A stretch of DNA of 64,000 bases from Aegilops tauschii subsp. strangulata (GCF_002575655.3 NC_053039.3:371109633-371173632), one strand, 5' to 3'. Numbered from the stretch's first letter, positions 45,126 to 57,943 are shown. Notes: generated by a model from the letters alone, not told the origin. Numbers and translations are program-made.

Positions 45126-46113
45126 TGACGGGAGTGGAAAATTTGGCAAAAGAAATGGTAATGGTTGCTTGCTAGTAAACTTGGTGTTCTTTAGTGGATG
45201 TGCAGAAAGATTGCACGTGGACAACAAGTCCGTCTGATTGCCTGTTGCGCTCTATTCGACCAGTGTGAAATTGAACGTTGATGCGAGTACCACGTCCTTT
45301 TTGCGAAAAGTCCTAAGGCCAAATATTAAGTATCAAAGGTTCTTACAATCACATCCATACAAAAACATAAAATCACAAACAAATTCTTGGAAGTGTCGAA
45401 GTCTTCTTCCTCCTACATCCACCGACGACGCCCGTGAGCATAACTCGATGCTGCCTTTGGGCCTCCGCCTTGTTAGAGAAAACTTTAATAAACCCAGGAT
45501 ATTGTAAAAGTAGCGGCCCGAAAGTCGTCGATGCAGATCAGGAGACGCCGTTGGCCGCGGTCTACAAAGAAAATCACTGCCCCAAAGAAGAGCCGCCAGA
45601 ATTCAAATGGATCCACCGGAAACCTAAACCGGCCGGATCCCATAAGACACGTCGATGACACGGCTCCGCATACCCTCCGCCGATGATAAGCACACCAACA
45701 TAAACAGGAAAAGGGTGAGGAAAAACATTATTCCTACAGTGGGACATCGCAGCCAGCTCGGTGCTCCGAACCAAATATGAAGACTCCCTAAACTGAAAAA
45801 ATCACCCATGCGCCACTGTTCAGGCCCGCGCGACGATGTCCTCTTCCCTAGTGATCTAGCCAATCCAGGCCGCCGTTGAAGATCACCGTGTTGGATCCAT
45901 GGTGATGTGAAGGGGCGATAGTGAGTATTATATGAGTCGACAAAGGATATTTTATGGCAAACACTCACTTTGTTGCACGTGCTCCATTGAGCACTATATT
46001 TTGAATACTGACAAAATGGTATGTCAAACTTTCAATGAAATTTCAAAAAAACATTCTACGTGTTCATATGAACGTGCACAGGTGCAAAATTTCATGATGA
46101 AATAAGTAACTAT
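45126..46113. other. Unassigned repeat-like stretch
   Basis: A possible LINE RNase H remnant (VKLNVDAS, about 45265-45290), then about 600 bp of moderately GC-rich sequence with no intact frame. It looks like old repeat sequence, but the family was not recognised. Confidence 0.35.
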
Positions 46114-46160
46114 GTGGAGCTACACAAAAACTACAAAACCATAATTTGGAAAGATGAACA

Positions 46161-46750
46161 ATGCATGATGTTCACTATTCATTATTTTGTCGGCCACAGC
46201 AGGCGACGTCCCCACATTCCGCACCGCCTCGCCGTCGCGACGATCAATGGCACTCGGCCGTCAAGCATGAGCGGGTGCCTCCTCCTCGGCCACGTGCTAG
46301 AACGTTGGAGTGGGTGTCATCCCCTCCGTCGTCGTGCACCCGCCTCGAGTACTATCTCGGTGGCAGCAGGTCGTCGTCCTCATTGGAGCCCACAATGCCT
46401 TACCGAAGCGCAATGGAGCTGGGTGTGTTGCTCAACAGTGTTCACATAAACACAGGTGACGTCGTTGCACGTCGCCACCTAGTGCTCGTGGGAGACCAAG
46501 GAGATAGACGTCAGCCACTGGTGTCGGATCATCCATGAGATTTTCAGCCAAGGACTTACCGAGTCGGAGAGAAAGCTCCGCCTTAAGGCCGAGTCAAGAC
46601 AAAGCAAGGCAGAGGAGGATGCTGAATGGCTATGTCGCCGAGACGACATCGCAATCAGGGATGGATGGCGCGGTGGCTGAGGCGGCTTCCGCGACTGGTG
46701 GGATGGCGATGGCCCTGCCGATGGCCTCGAAGGACAATGCCTAGGAGGTC
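46161..46750 (+). pseudogene. Unrecognised degenerate coding-like segment
   Basis: GC-rich and open. One frame reads PYRSAMELGVLLNSVHINTG through RRQPLVSDHP to a TGA at 46536. The same frame then continues EIFSQGLTESERKLRLKAES and RQSKAEEDAEWLCRRDDIAI before another stop at about 46678. The charged helical part looks like real protein sequence, but I do not recognise the family. With two in-frame stops and no clear start it is best treated as a pseudogene, perhaps carried by a DNA transposon. Confidence 0.3.
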
Positions 46751-46984
46751 GCCATCTGATACTTAGTTTAGATTTCGCGCATTTTTATCTAATATATCAA
46801 CCTCGTTAAATTTGACAAGTTTGCATGTGATATATCGTACTAGACTATATTCTGTCTGAATTTCGTGTTTGAACTATGAAATATTTGAAACCAAGAATTT
46901 TGATGGCTAACTCTGGATGACCCGTGTCAGCGAACGTTTGGAAGCAGCAAAATTTCGTGTTTTGACCCTTTTGGCTAACAAATT

Positions 46985-47375
46985 CAAGATCTGACCCCCC
47001 CTTTGAAAAAAATTCGAGATCTGACCCTTTTGCCTACCGCCAAGTGGGGTGGCGGTAGGTTTGCACGTCCTACCGCCATGGGCTCTAGCGGTAGGTCCCT
47101 TGACGGCGACTGACAGCCGTTGGCTCGTGCTGACGTGGAAAAGGGCTTACGCCATGGGCCCTGGTAGTAGGATACTAAAGCCGGGTCCTCTGGCGGTAGG
47201 GTCCTGGGAGGTGGATAAGGGTGGGAGGGGCTGGATATTTCCTCCCCCACTCCTCACCCACTCATTCAACCCACCCACTCCTCACCTCTCCCCCGTGCTC
47301 AAGTCTCCCCCTCTCTCTTTGAAGCACAAGAGCCTCTCAAATCTCTCTCATTTGTTTGAGATTTCTCCGGTGGAT
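46985..47375. other. Segment with repeated CCTACCGCC / GGCGGTAGG motifs
   Basis: Several CCTACCGCC or GGCGGTAGG-like motifs fall between about 47035 and 47210 in both orientations (for example CTACCGCCAAGTGGGGTGGC). A C/T-rich run follows (47240-47350). It looks like part of a DNA transposon or LTR of unknown family. No gene. Confidence 0.4.
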
Positions 47376-48166
47376 TGATAACCCACAAGTATAGGGGATC
47401 ACAACAGTTTTCGAGGGTAGAGTATTCAACCCAAATTTATTGATTCGACACAAGGGGAGCCAAATAATATTCCCGAGTATTAGCAGTTGAGTTGTCAATT
47501 CAACCACACCTGGATAACTTAGTATCTGCAGCAAAGTATTTAGTAGCAAAGTAATATGGAAGTAACGGTAACGATAGCAAAAGTGATATTTTTGGGTTTT
47601 GTAGTGATTGTAACCGTAGCAACGGAAAAGTAAATAAGCGAAGAACAATATATGAAAAGCTCGTAGGCATTGGATCGGAGATGGAGAATTATGCCGGATG
47701 CGGTTCATCATGTAACAGTCATAACATAGGGTGACACAGAACTAGCTCCAATTCATCAATGTAATGTAGGCATGTATTCCGAATATAGTCATACGTGCTT
47801 ATGGAAAAGAACTTGCATGACATCTTTTGTCCTACCCTCCCGTGGCAGTGGGGTCCTAGCGGAAACTAAGGGATATTAAGGCCTCCTTTTAATAGAGTAC
47901 CGGACCAAAGCATTAACACATAGTGAATACATGAACTCCTCAAACTATGGTCATCACCGGGAGTGGTCCCGATTATTGTCACTTCGGGGTTGCCGGATCA
48001 TAACACATAGTAGGTGACTATAGACTTGCAAGATAGGATCAAGAACTCACATATATTCATGAAAACATAATAGGTTCAGATCTGAAATCATGGAACTCGG
48101 GCCCTAGTGACAAGCATTAAGCATAGCAAAGTCACAGCAACATCAATCTCAGAACATAGTGGATAC
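47376..48166. mobile_element. Fragment of a high-copy Triticeae LTR-type element (TGATAACCCACAAG terminus)
   Basis: Starts TGATAACCCACAAGTATAGG at 47376 and runs without coding sequence to 48166, where another LTR interrupts it after GATAC. The sequence has the look of a very common Triticeae retrotransposon terminus read on the minus strand. The family name is uncertain and the other end is not in the window. Confidence 0.6.
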
Positions 48167-48360
48167 TGAGGGAGTCCTGGATTAGGGAGTCCTCGGACAG
48201 CCGGACTATATCCTTTGGCCGGACTGTTGGACTATGAAGATACAAGATTGAAGACTTCGTCCCGTGTCCGGATGGGACTCTCCTTGGCGTGGAAGGCAAG
48301 CTTGGCAATACGGATATGTAGATCTCCTCCCTTGTAACCGACACTGTGTAACCCTAGCCC
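48167..48360 (+). mobile_element. Gypsy-type LTR fragment (TGAGGGAGTCCTGG terminus)
   Basis: The 194-bp start of an LTR: TGAGGGAGTCCTGGATTAGG, GACTTCGTCCCGTGTCCGGA, GTGTAACCCTAGCCC. It is interrupted at 48361 by a CACTA terminus. The opening matches a common Triticeae gypsy family (Wham-like; name uncertain). Confidence 0.65.
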
Positions 48361-48714
48361 CACTACAAAAAAAACATCCGTGACATTTTGGGCCGAACAA
48401 TATTTTTTCCTGTCATACATATGACACTTCTATGACGATAATTGTGACAAAACCCGGTATCATCATAGATGTGGTGGGCTCCTACTTCTATGACAAAAAA
48501 TCATGACAAAAAATGGGCTTTTCGTCCTGGGCGGGCCGGAGACGCAGCTGCATGACATTCTTTGGGCCGTCCATGACGGAAAAAACCGTGGTAGAAGCGA
48601 GGGCGAGGAAAATTTCGGCGAGTTCCCGGTTACGGTGGGAGGTCGGGGGCCAAGCGATGCGCGTTTCTCTTGTACACGTATGCGCGTGTGTGCGAGGCGT
48701 TGGCTCTAACTGAA

Positions 48715-49640
48715 CCCGAGCGAGGCGTTGGGCTCTAACTGAACCCGAGCGATTGCACTACAGGCTACGCGTTACTGAACCCGAGCGATCGATCGATGGC
48801 TGTTAACTGAACCCGATCGAGCATTCCTTCGCTACTGCTGCTAACTAAAGCCGATCGATGCTGCCTCTGGGATGAACAGTGAGCGTTGCGGGGGGTTTGG
48901 ATGAACAGTGAGCGGTGGCGTTGCCTCTGGATGAACAGGACCCCGTGGTGTGGTGGAGGGCTGGATGAACAGTAGACGGTGGAGGGGTGCCCGTGGAGGG
49001 GTGGTTGAACAGGACCCCATGGTGTGGAGGGCTGGATGAACAGTAGACGGTGGAGGGGTGGTTGAACAGTAGCCGGTGGAGTAGCGCGCGGTGGAGGCTG
49101 GATGAACAGGAGCCCGTGGAGGCTGGAGGAGGTCGACGGTAGCCCGTGGAGGCTGGAGGAGGTCGACGGTGGAGATGAACAGTATCCCGTGGAGTCCCGT
49201 TTTGCGGTACGCCACACCCCTCCCGATGAACAGGACCTCCGTTTCGACCGTAGGAGGTCCGTTTCGTCTGTTTTGCGGTACGCCACACCCCTCCCGATCA
49301 ATAGGACCCCCGTTTCGACCGTAGGAGGTCCGTTTCGTCCGATTTGCGGTACGCCACACCCCTCCCAATCAACAGGACCCCCGTTTCGACCGTAGGAGGT
49401 CTGTTTCCTCCGTTTTGCGGTACGCCAGACCCCTCCCGATCAACAGGACCCCGTTCCGAACGTAGGAGGTCTGTTTCCTCCGTTGTGCGGTATGCCAGGC
49501 CTCATTTACATCGCATGTTCCATCCAAGCCCTCCCGATGAACACGACCACGCATTCCGTTCCGACCCAGCCGGTTGGCTCCCACGCGTTCCGTTGCCTCC
49601 CGATGAACACGACACATTCCGTTGCCTCCCCATGAACACG
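48715..49640. repeat. Short-unit degenerate repeat clusters
   Basis: CTGAACCCGAGCGAT-like units occur at 48708-48850. GGATGAACAGTAG(A/C)CGGTGGAG-like units occur from about 48898 to 49190. Units of about 70 bp with TTTTGCGGTACGCCACACCC and CGTTTCGACCGTAGGAGGTC occur about five times from 49200 to 49500. They are GC-rich and leave long accidental frames open. Confidence 0.8.
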
Positions 49641-49929
49641 ACGCATTCCGTTGCCTCCCCATGAACACGACGACGACGCTGTTTCTCTGTTCCGACCCAG
49701 CCATGTACACGTGCCCTGGCCGTACGTATGCGCGAGTAGGCATTTGAGACCCCGCCCGTATGTACACATACGTGGCCGTATTTTCTTTCTCGCACCCTGG
49801 CCGATGTACGTACGTGTACATGCTACGTGCGCGCCTCTACTACGACAAGTACGCGCCTCTACTACGACACGTGCGCGCCTCTACATCCACTAGTATATAT
49901 GTACGTACACGTTCGCGACCAGAATGACA

Positions 49930-52900
49930 ACGCTACGTACGCTTCGACCAGGTGGGTCCTGACTGTCAGGCACTTCCTTGCCTACGAAGATGTAGCTGGT
50001 GGGTCCCAGCAGTCAGGGGGGCGAATCGTTTTTTTTTGCCCAGACGCACTTCCTTGCGTGCGAAGATGTAGCTGGTGGGTCCCAGCAGTCAGGGGCAAAC
50101 GCTTTTTTCGTGAAATACGGTAGCCCGTCCGGTGGGTCCCCGCTGTCACGTGGAGGAATAATTATTTTGCACGTAATAAGGAGGCACTTCCTTGCTGCAG
50201 CCGTGGACCCAGCTGTCAGCCTCTCCACATACAGTCCACGTCCGATGGAAGCCGTTCCTTGACCACGTTGACCACGCCGCGCCGAGAGCACCAGGGCGGT
50301 GGACGACGGCGAGGCCTAGGAAGGAGACGACGCGGAGCCGCGGAAGACGCGGCAGTGGATGCCCACGCGTAGAGGAGTACGAGGGTTCACTGGTTCGCTG
50401 CGGTGTGAGGCTGCCGTCGCCGCAGAATAACAGGGGGTGTGGGTGAGTAGAGGGATGGCCTGGCCAGCGGTGGGAGTAGTAGGGGGCGGTGAGGCCTCCG
50501 CCGCATTGCAGACGGCCACGGGAGGCAGGAGCACGAGGCACGACCGGCGCTGGTTTGGGCGGCTGGAGCAAGAAGACCAGAGGTTGAAGAAGCACTACGG
50601 CCGTTGGATGGACATCGTACGGTCACTGGAGCTAGAATCGTGCATATTGACTAAGTTGACAAAGCCCTCCGTCCCCGTCAACTTAGTAGGCCCACAAGTC
50701 AGCCTGCCACTATACTGGGTCCCAGCTAACAGGGGGAGTATTCATTTTTTTGTGCGTAATAAGGAGGCACTTCCTTGCGTGCGAAGATATAGCTGGTGGG
50801 TCCGAGCTGTCAGCGGCGGTAACGTTTTTTTTGCGAAATACAGAGGCCCTTTCGGTGGGTCCCTGATGTCAGGTGGAGGAATCATTATTTTGCGCGTAAT
50901 AAGGAGGCATTTCCTTGCGTGCGGCCGTGGACCCAGCTGTCGGCCTCTCCACGTACAGTCCACTTCAGATGCATGTCGGTCGTTGACCACGTTGACCAGG
51001 CCGCGCCGAGAGCACCAGGGCGGTGGACGACGGCGAGGCCTAGGAAGGGAACGACACGGAGGCAGGGAAGACTCGGCAGTTGTTTCCCACGCGGACTGGA
51101 GTACGACTGTACGAGGGTTTACTGGTTCGTCTGCCGTCGCCGGAGAATAACAGCAGGTGTGGGTGAGTAGAGGGATGGCTAGGCCAGCGATGGGAGTACG
51201 GTGGGGCGGTGAGGCCTGCGCGGTAGCAGAGCCGGCCGCGGGGAGGAGGGAGCAGGCAATCCCGCCGGCGCTTGTTTGAGGGGCTGGAGCAGGAAGAGCA
51301 GAGATTGAAGAAGCACGACGGCCGTTGGATGGCCATCCAACAGTCACTGCTTGTGCGTCAACCTTTTTTTAGGAAGCCTCAAATCTGTGGAAAACAGCAT
51401 ACAGCCCATCTGCCATTATTTCTAATAATTTACAGCCCATTTGCTAATTATTAAGGTTTTTTGGAGCCCATATTCTTTTTGTTAGCATTACAGCCCATAT
51501 TATGGCCACGGTTAAAAAATTATACGAAATTTTGCATATTTCGGTGCGGTCCGAACTGTTTTTAATCCCGAAATTTCGACTCACATTCAAACTGATTTTA
51601 AAAATAAATGTATATCAATATAAAATCCAACAAATTCTCCACGCATAAAAATTAATGTAATTTAAAATCTCGAAATGAAAAAAAAGATATTTAAAACTAA
51701 TTGCCGGTTTGATGTGTTTTAAAAATGTACAGCCCATTTCTCATTACTGATGGGCCATTTTCTCGGCCAGCCGAATGAAAGCTCTCCTCGTCTTGAAAGA
51801 TTTGCAGCCCAACAGGCCTGACAAAGCGACTTACTTGGCAAATCACAAAAAAACTGGGCTGTGGCCGTAGACCCAGCTGTCAGCCTCTCCACGTACAGTA
51901 CTCTTCCGATGGAAGTCGTTCCTTGACCACGTTGACCACGCCGCGCGGAGAGCACCACGGCGGTGGACGACGGCGAGGCCTAGGAAGGGGACGACACGGA
52001 GCCGGGGAAGACGCGGCAGTGGAAGCCCTCGCGGAGAGGAGTACGAGGGTTCACTGGTTCGGCTGCGGTGTGAGGCTGCCGTCGCCGCAGGGCCTGGCCA
52101 GTGGTGGGAATAGTAGGGGCGGTGAGGCCTCCGCGGCAGCACAGCCGGCCATGGGAGGCAGGAGCATGCGGCACGACCGGCGCTGCTTTGGGCGGCTGGA
52201 GCAAGAAGACCAGAGGTTGAAGAAGCACTACGGCCGTTGGATGGACATCGTACGGTCACTGGAGCTAGAATCGTTCATATTGACTAAGTTGACAAAGCCC
52301 TTCGTCCCCATCAACTTAGTAGGCCCACAAGTCAGCCTCCCACCAAGGTGGGTCGCAGCTAGCCGGGGGAGTATACATTTTTTTGTGCGTAATAAGGAGG
52401 CACTTCCGGTGGGTCCGAGCTGACAGCGGGGGGAACTTTTTTTCACGAAATACGGTGGCCCGTCAGGTGGGTCCCAGCAGTCAGGGGGCAAACGTTTTTT
52501 CGCAAAATACGGTGGCCCGTCCAGTGGGTCCCTGCTGTCAGTTGGAGGAATCATTATTTTCTGCGTAATAAGGAGGCACTTACTTGTTGCGGCCGTGGAC
52601 CCAGCTGAGACTCTCCACGTACAGTATACTTCCGATGGAAGTCGTTCCTTGACCACGTTGACCTCGCCGCGTTCCGTTGAATGCATGCGTCCATGGGCGT
52701 GGTGCGTCCCCACTGTCAGCCTCTCACGTACAGTCATCTTCCGATGACTCTCGGTTGTCGACCACGTTGACCACACCGTGCCGAGCACACCCAGACTGGA
52801 ACGACCCGGAGATGGGGAAGACGGGGCAGTGGAGTCGCGGATGGAGAGGAGTGGGAAACTTCACTGGTTCGGGTGCGCGGCAGCACAGTCGCGGTGCCGC

Positions 52901-53700
52901 CCACGGGAGACAGGAGCAAGAACAGAGGTTGAAGAAGGAGCACGGCTGTTGGATTAACATCCAACGGTCCAGCTGCTAGAATCATTTGTTGATTAAGTTG
53001 ACAAAGCCGTGCGTACACGTCCGCTTAGTAGGCCCACAAGTCAGTCACCAAATCTGACGGGTCCCAGCTGTCAATGGGATGAATAATTTTTTCGCAAAAC
53101 AAGGAGGCACTTCCTTCCGTGCGAAGATACAGCCGGTGGGTCCCAGCTGTCAGGTGGAGGAAACATTTTTTTTCAGCTTAATAAGGAGGAACTTTCCTTC
53201 CATGCGACCATGGACCTCGTGGGTCCCAGCCGTCAGGCTCTCCACGTACAGTCCTCTTCCGATGACTCTCGTTTGTTGACCACGCCGCACCGAACGCAGC
53301 GAGGCGGTGGACGACAGCGAGGCCCCCGACGGGAACGACTCGGAGATGGGAAAACGCGGCAGTGGAGTCGCAGATTGAGAGGAGGAGATGGGTTATAACT
53401 GGTTCTTTTGCGGCGTGGGGCTATAGTCTGTGGAGAATAACAGGAGGTGTCGAGGGGTGGAGGGATAGCGTGGCCGGCGGTGGGGTAGCGCTTTGCAGCG
53501 ATGCGTGCTAAGCAGAGCCGCTAGCCGCCGGAGGCCGGACCAGGTGGTCCCGGCGACGCTGGAGGAAGAAGACGAGAGATTGAAGGTGCATGCCGGCCGT
53601 TGGATATAAATCCAATGGCTGTGGATGACACAATCATTTGTTGACCAAGTTGACAATGCCCTGCGTAGGCTTCGACCTATTGGCCCACATGTCAGCCTGC
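49930..53700. repeat. Degenerate tandem array of about five long units
   Basis: A unit of about 0.65-0.9 kb recurs. One landmark, TTGAAGAAGCAC(T/G)ACGGCCG or its variants, is at about 50584, 51307, 52217, 52929 and 53581. A second, TTGACCACGTTGACC or close variants, is at about 50259, 50982, 51922, 52649, 52759 and 53274. GTGGGTCCCAGC(T/A)GTCAG and AATAAGGAGGCACTTCCTTG also recur in each unit. The second-to-third spacing is longer because of an AT-rich block of about 400 bp (51360-51840) carrying ACAGCCCAT motifs. Similar protein-like frames in units 1 and 3 simply reflect the repeat. Confidence 0.85.
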
Positions 53701-54649
53701 AAAAATGTGGCATATATTTAACACATGTTTTCTAGAATGTACAGTCCATTTGCTGGGCTGGGTGAACAAATAATTTCGCGTCAATCAGGCCCATTTATAT
53801 TTTCTAAGAAATCCCAGCCCATTTGCACTTCCTTGAAATACACGTATTAGGTGGGCTCGTTATATATATAATGTTATGTTAGAAGGAGCAATTAATATCA
53901 AAGAATAAACCGGAGAGGCACATTTTTTATATATATAATTAAGAAATTAGCGAGTTATTGCTCAAAATAAAAATGAGCGCGTTATTATTAAATTGGTCCT
54001 TAAAATCTTCGCAAGCTTTTGTACGCAATCACCAGGATTTTCCTTGCGTGTGAGTCAAAAACAACCAGGATTTTCCTTGCCAACTTCCGTTAAACATTTA
54101 CTTTTATAAGTTAATAACACGTGGGATGTTTTTATAATGTATATATAAGTCTCTATAAAATATACGATAATAGTAATAATATAAATATATATAATGTGGT
54201 TAGAAGGGAAAATATAAATTGGACACACCATTACTTTTATAAGAGACCTGCGTTCTATACCCCACAGTAGGCATACTAACAAGTTCACACACAAATACAA
54301 CAGAAAAGGTAAACATTCATATCAAACTCAGGTTCGCAGGACACGTTCGTATTCATAGCCAACATTCACTATCAACAACTCAAAAGATTCATATATACAC
54401 AAGCTCAGCATATCTATGCATCCAAATGATTGATAGATCACACGACAATATTCATACATAATTCACAAAAAGATTCCGATATACACATGTTCAGTATGTT
54501 TATGCATCCAAATGATGGAGATCACAGCCAATATGATCCATGGACGAACATTAATTACCTAGGGTACAGATTGGTAAATGGTGTTCAATCGGAGGTACTT
54601 CTTGCTAAAATTAGTTCTTGTACGAGTAAACTTTCGAGTACATAAGAGG
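53701..54649. other. AT-rich stretch with a short direct repeat
   Basis: Carries AGCCCATTT-type motifs like the AT-rich block of the array, then TA-rich sequence. A block containing TATGCATCCAAATGAT occurs at about 54414-54429 and at 54500-54515 within longer similar sequence. No coding sequence. Confidence 0.45.
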
Positions 54650-54837
54650 TAGCACAGACAATCTGAACTTTGCTTGTAGGTTTATCCTCAAATAGTGGCC
54701 TCGTGCCGAGGGACGTTTGAGCAACTTGGCCGCTACTTTCATCCAACTAGTTTACTGGCTCATGTTGGTCCTGTATCTCGCCAAAATTATACATTGCAGT
54801 CGAGAAAGGAGGCGGTTGAGAAAATGAACCACCCAAA

Positions 54838-56908
54838 TTTTTTGTGCAGTTCAACTGAAATGGAGCATCCTTGGCGTGCAGACTGATTAAGTGCCAGATG
54901 AATATATGCGTCAACCAACTTGTCTGGAATCTTTAGACTCCATGCCATATAGTTCGCTACCATATGTGCCGATAACCAAAAGGCACAAGTTGGGACCAAA
55001 CATTGGACTGCGTTTTTCTGGGCTATGCACCAAGCAATATTTTTGGCGTTCACTCTCCTAATACTTGGAGTTTGACAATTGGTTGACGCCGGTTGATACT
55101 CGAATGAATATAGGCACTTCTTGTCAACATTGATGCTTGTCTGAGTGAACTTTGGTGTACATAGCAGCAGCATAAGTACCTGTCCATCTGATCATTTTGT
55201 GCAGTTTTACTAAAATCACCTGATGTAATGATTTGCGTGCGAGTTCAGGCTCCAAATTACTCCTTTATGAAATCGGCAAACAGTAGCACAATACCAAATT
55301 ACCAATACATAGGACAGGCACAATAATCAGGATAAAGACCAGTACCAACCTGTGTGAGGTAGCATATCAATTACTATTTCCTTTGACTGGAAGCCGAGAT
55401 AAGCCAAGCGACTGACAGCAAAGGAATAAAGCAAGCGGAGATTAGCGACTGACAGGAAAGGACGGAAGCTGTCGAGGCAATGAAGCACCCAAAGTTTTTG
55501 TGCAGTTCCACCAAAATCGAGCATCCCTGTTGGCACATATATTGAGAGAGTGATATTATTGTAATAGTGGGACTAGTTGATGAAACATACACTAACAAAT
55601 AGAAGCACCCTCATTATCTTAATGGGTAAAGTTAGCAACATAGTAGTCTTGCTTAAAGAGAGGTATTAGTTTATTTAATCAGTGCCAATTAGCTCAACTC
55701 AACACTCAAAGCATTGCCATTTACCATAGGTTGCAAAACTTTAACGTGCAAAGATAAAGGAGTTTCTCGTGACAGTAGCACGATACAAATAGAGATGACA
55801 GCTAACTAATATGGATGAAGGCCTTAGGCCCGTACCAACCTGAGAAAAAAGCTTATTCATGTAGTCCCATAAGAGATGATAAAGCACTCACTGGAATCAC
55901 ACAATAGTATATATTTTTGTGCACTTCAAATGTATGGTTGAAATCACTCTTGTTTACCAGTGCTGAGATTATATCGAAAGATTATCAAGAACTTCCAGCA
56001 GAGTTAAAGCACTGGCTGGGATACAGTTCATTGTATTGTCTTGTGTAGTTCCACTAAAATGTATGATTGGCACAACATGATCCCTGTTTGCACAAGTAGG
56101 AACAAGGTGAAACCTTCATTAGCTTAGTGAGAAAGGATAGGAAGACATTAGCATATTACTCAAATAGTAGCATCAAATTCATGATGGACAATACGCAAAA
56201 CATTGCCTCATTGAACCAATGGCAATAAATTGACATGCAAACAATAGCACTATTATGTCATGACACTAATAATATTCCCTCCCTGCTCCACCACATGATT
56301 CACCTCCATAGACAAACATACACACGTACATGATTCAGCATAGGGTCCTACTAAAGATTTGTTTAACTCCAACAGGAAAATTAGGCAGTAATAAATTAGT
56401 GGTACTTAAGTACTCCTAATTAATTAAGTGAGACAACAGAAGTGGAAGGGCTCCCTGGAGGATCGTCTCACATGTAAGGTAGTCGTTGCCGGAGCCCTTG
56501 AATGGCCTCGACAGAGGCCTCTGGCTTCAGCAAGATCGCCTTGGCACTGTTTATTCTTCTTCTTCCTCTTCATGCTCTGTTTCTCTTTCTCCTCACCAGT
56601 TGGTGAAACCAAGTACATGATTGGCCTTCTAATTCAGAATTGGTTTTGTCAGTGAGGGAGTACAAGTGTACTAGTAAAAAACAGCATTATTTTTTCATGG
56701 CAGTCGGAAAATAGAGATGAACACATGCATTAAATATCATTCTTACCTAAAGGAAGGTTATGGCGCCAATATGGATGATGAGGATTGGAACACAGATCTC
56801 CCTTTGTGCAGTTCCACCAAAATGAACCAACTGTTCCATTCTGACATTCCAGTTAAACAGCACAAAAGTCACTTCTTTTAAGAAGAGTTTTGTGCAGTGC
56901 ACCAAAAG
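54838..56908 (-). repeat. Dispersed motif TTTTGGTGGAACTGCACAAA, six or seven copies
   Basis: Plus-strand positions of the copies: about 54839-54861, 55195-55216, 55495-55517, 55915-55935 (weak), 56040-56062, 56803-56824 and 56888-56909. Copies at 55495 and 56803 are the most alike; others differ by one to six bases. All lie in the same orientation, several just downstream (minus strand) of an AACAG|GGAT acceptor. Confidence 0.75.
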
Positions 56909-56940
56909 GTCACAACAGCAACCAGGTGAATTGGATATCC
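56747..56940 (-). other. Well-bounded exon of the candidate non-coding transcript
   Basis: A 194-nt exon bounded by a strong acceptor (GCAAACAG) and a strong donor (GTAAGA) on the minus strand. It holds two copies of the repeated motif, one good (ATTTTGGTGGAACTGCACAA) and one diverged (CTTTTGGTGCACTGCACAAA). Confidence 0.55.
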
Positions 56941-57075
56941 CTGTTTGCAAAAAAGGCACAGAGGAAACAGTCAGAGTCTCAAACAATTACAGGCAAAAAC
57001 ATTTGGCTAAACTTGTCATGGCTTATAACAGTGGCATGGCTTCATTTTTACCAGGGACATTAGATTAAGAACAGC

Positions 57076-57583
57076 TAAGGCTGCGTTCAGTTCACAGGTT
57101 TGGTGCAGGATTTTCGTAGGAACACAATTCCTACGGTATTCTTTCCCTTCCAACCGTTCGGAACACGGGAAAGGTGAATAGTGTTTCATAGGAAAGCTGG
57201 TCTGGTAGTACTGATTCCATAGGATTAGAAACATCCACGCGCTGCTCATTTTTTGGGCGGAAGCCCGAGGCAGGCGCTCGCTGCCATGCGTTAGACAGGT
57301 TGCTGTGCTATGTTGCCGGAATAAAAAAATCAACCTATGTGTGGTACGTGAGGTGAGGACAAGAGTAGTCACTGTGCAGCTGAATAAACAAATAGCATCT
57401 CATACTGCCAAGCATGCTACTCTAAAAAAACAAATCTGTACATTTCGTAGTCCATCCGAACACATTCTCTTGAGAGTTTCCTCCGGTTCGCTGTTCCATA
57501 GTTTTATACCTACATTCCTTTCCTATTCCTCTATTTTCATCAAGACCTATGTTTTCTGCCCCTTTATTCCGAACGGAGCCTAA
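57076..57583. mobile_element. PIF/Harbinger-type MITE with TAA target duplications
   Basis: The element 57079-57580 (502 bp) starts GGCTGCGTTCAGTTC and ends TTCCGAACGGAGCC, an inverted pair, with TAA at both flanks. Internal parts are also complementary (TTCCTACGGTATTCTTTCCC region against the right half). The TAA duplication and termini fit PIF/Harbinger MITEs. It lies in the large first intron proposed for the candidate non-coding transcript. Confidence 0.75.
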
Positions 57584-57943
57584 ATATTTGGTATAAGGGC
57601 ATGGGACAGTGGGTGCACCAGCAGTCCAGCACCATGTACGTAAACAGGGGCATAAAGTGGTGATTCATAGTTTGTTGCCCCAAGAAAAAAACATCCAAGA
57701 AACATATCTGGGTTGGTCCCATTTTTGTTCACTCTAGCCACCTACTCCTATGTGTGGATAGCAAATGTAGTCCTGGTCATACCACTGTGTACAGCGTTAC
57801 CCCTATATTTCCCTTTTTGACCAAGAGACCGGTTGGATGACCAGTCTGTACTACTTTCACCCCCTTTCCTTCCTGTTTGTACCAAGTCCGATGTACATAC
57901 TAAATTCCCCCACCCCCACTTTATTTCTTGTTTGAACCAAGTA

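Larger units (their letters stand above)
48361..53700 (+). mobile_element. CACTA-type transposon, one end visible, non-autonomous as far as seen
   Basis: Begins CACTACAAAAAAAAC exactly at the junction with the LTR fragment; the three bases before it are CCC. Subterminal sequence has repeated TGACA/TGTCA-type motifs (ATGACACTTCTATGACGATA, TATGACAAAAAATCATGACA), as in plant CACTA ends. No transposase (TNPA or TNPD) is seen. The right terminus (a TAGTG end) was not found, so the right limit given is only the end of the internal tandem array, and a different element may begin before it. Confidence 0.6.

Noticed and set aside
48765..49368. Minus-strand S/P/H-rich frames of 147-178 residues
   Set aside because: They are products of short GC-rich repeats (GGATGAACAGTAG-like units); three overlapping frames are open at once.
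50437..51150. 237-residue frame, and related ones at 51923-52423, as genes
   Set aside because: They lie in degenerate tandem units, share sequence only because of the repeat, have no intron or promoter support and resemble no family.
54787..55173. 128-residue minus-strand frame as a protein gene
   Set aside because: Only the repeated-motif part resembles another frame (55374-55598), and that follows from DNA repetition. The frame crosses a proposed splice boundary and has no domain.
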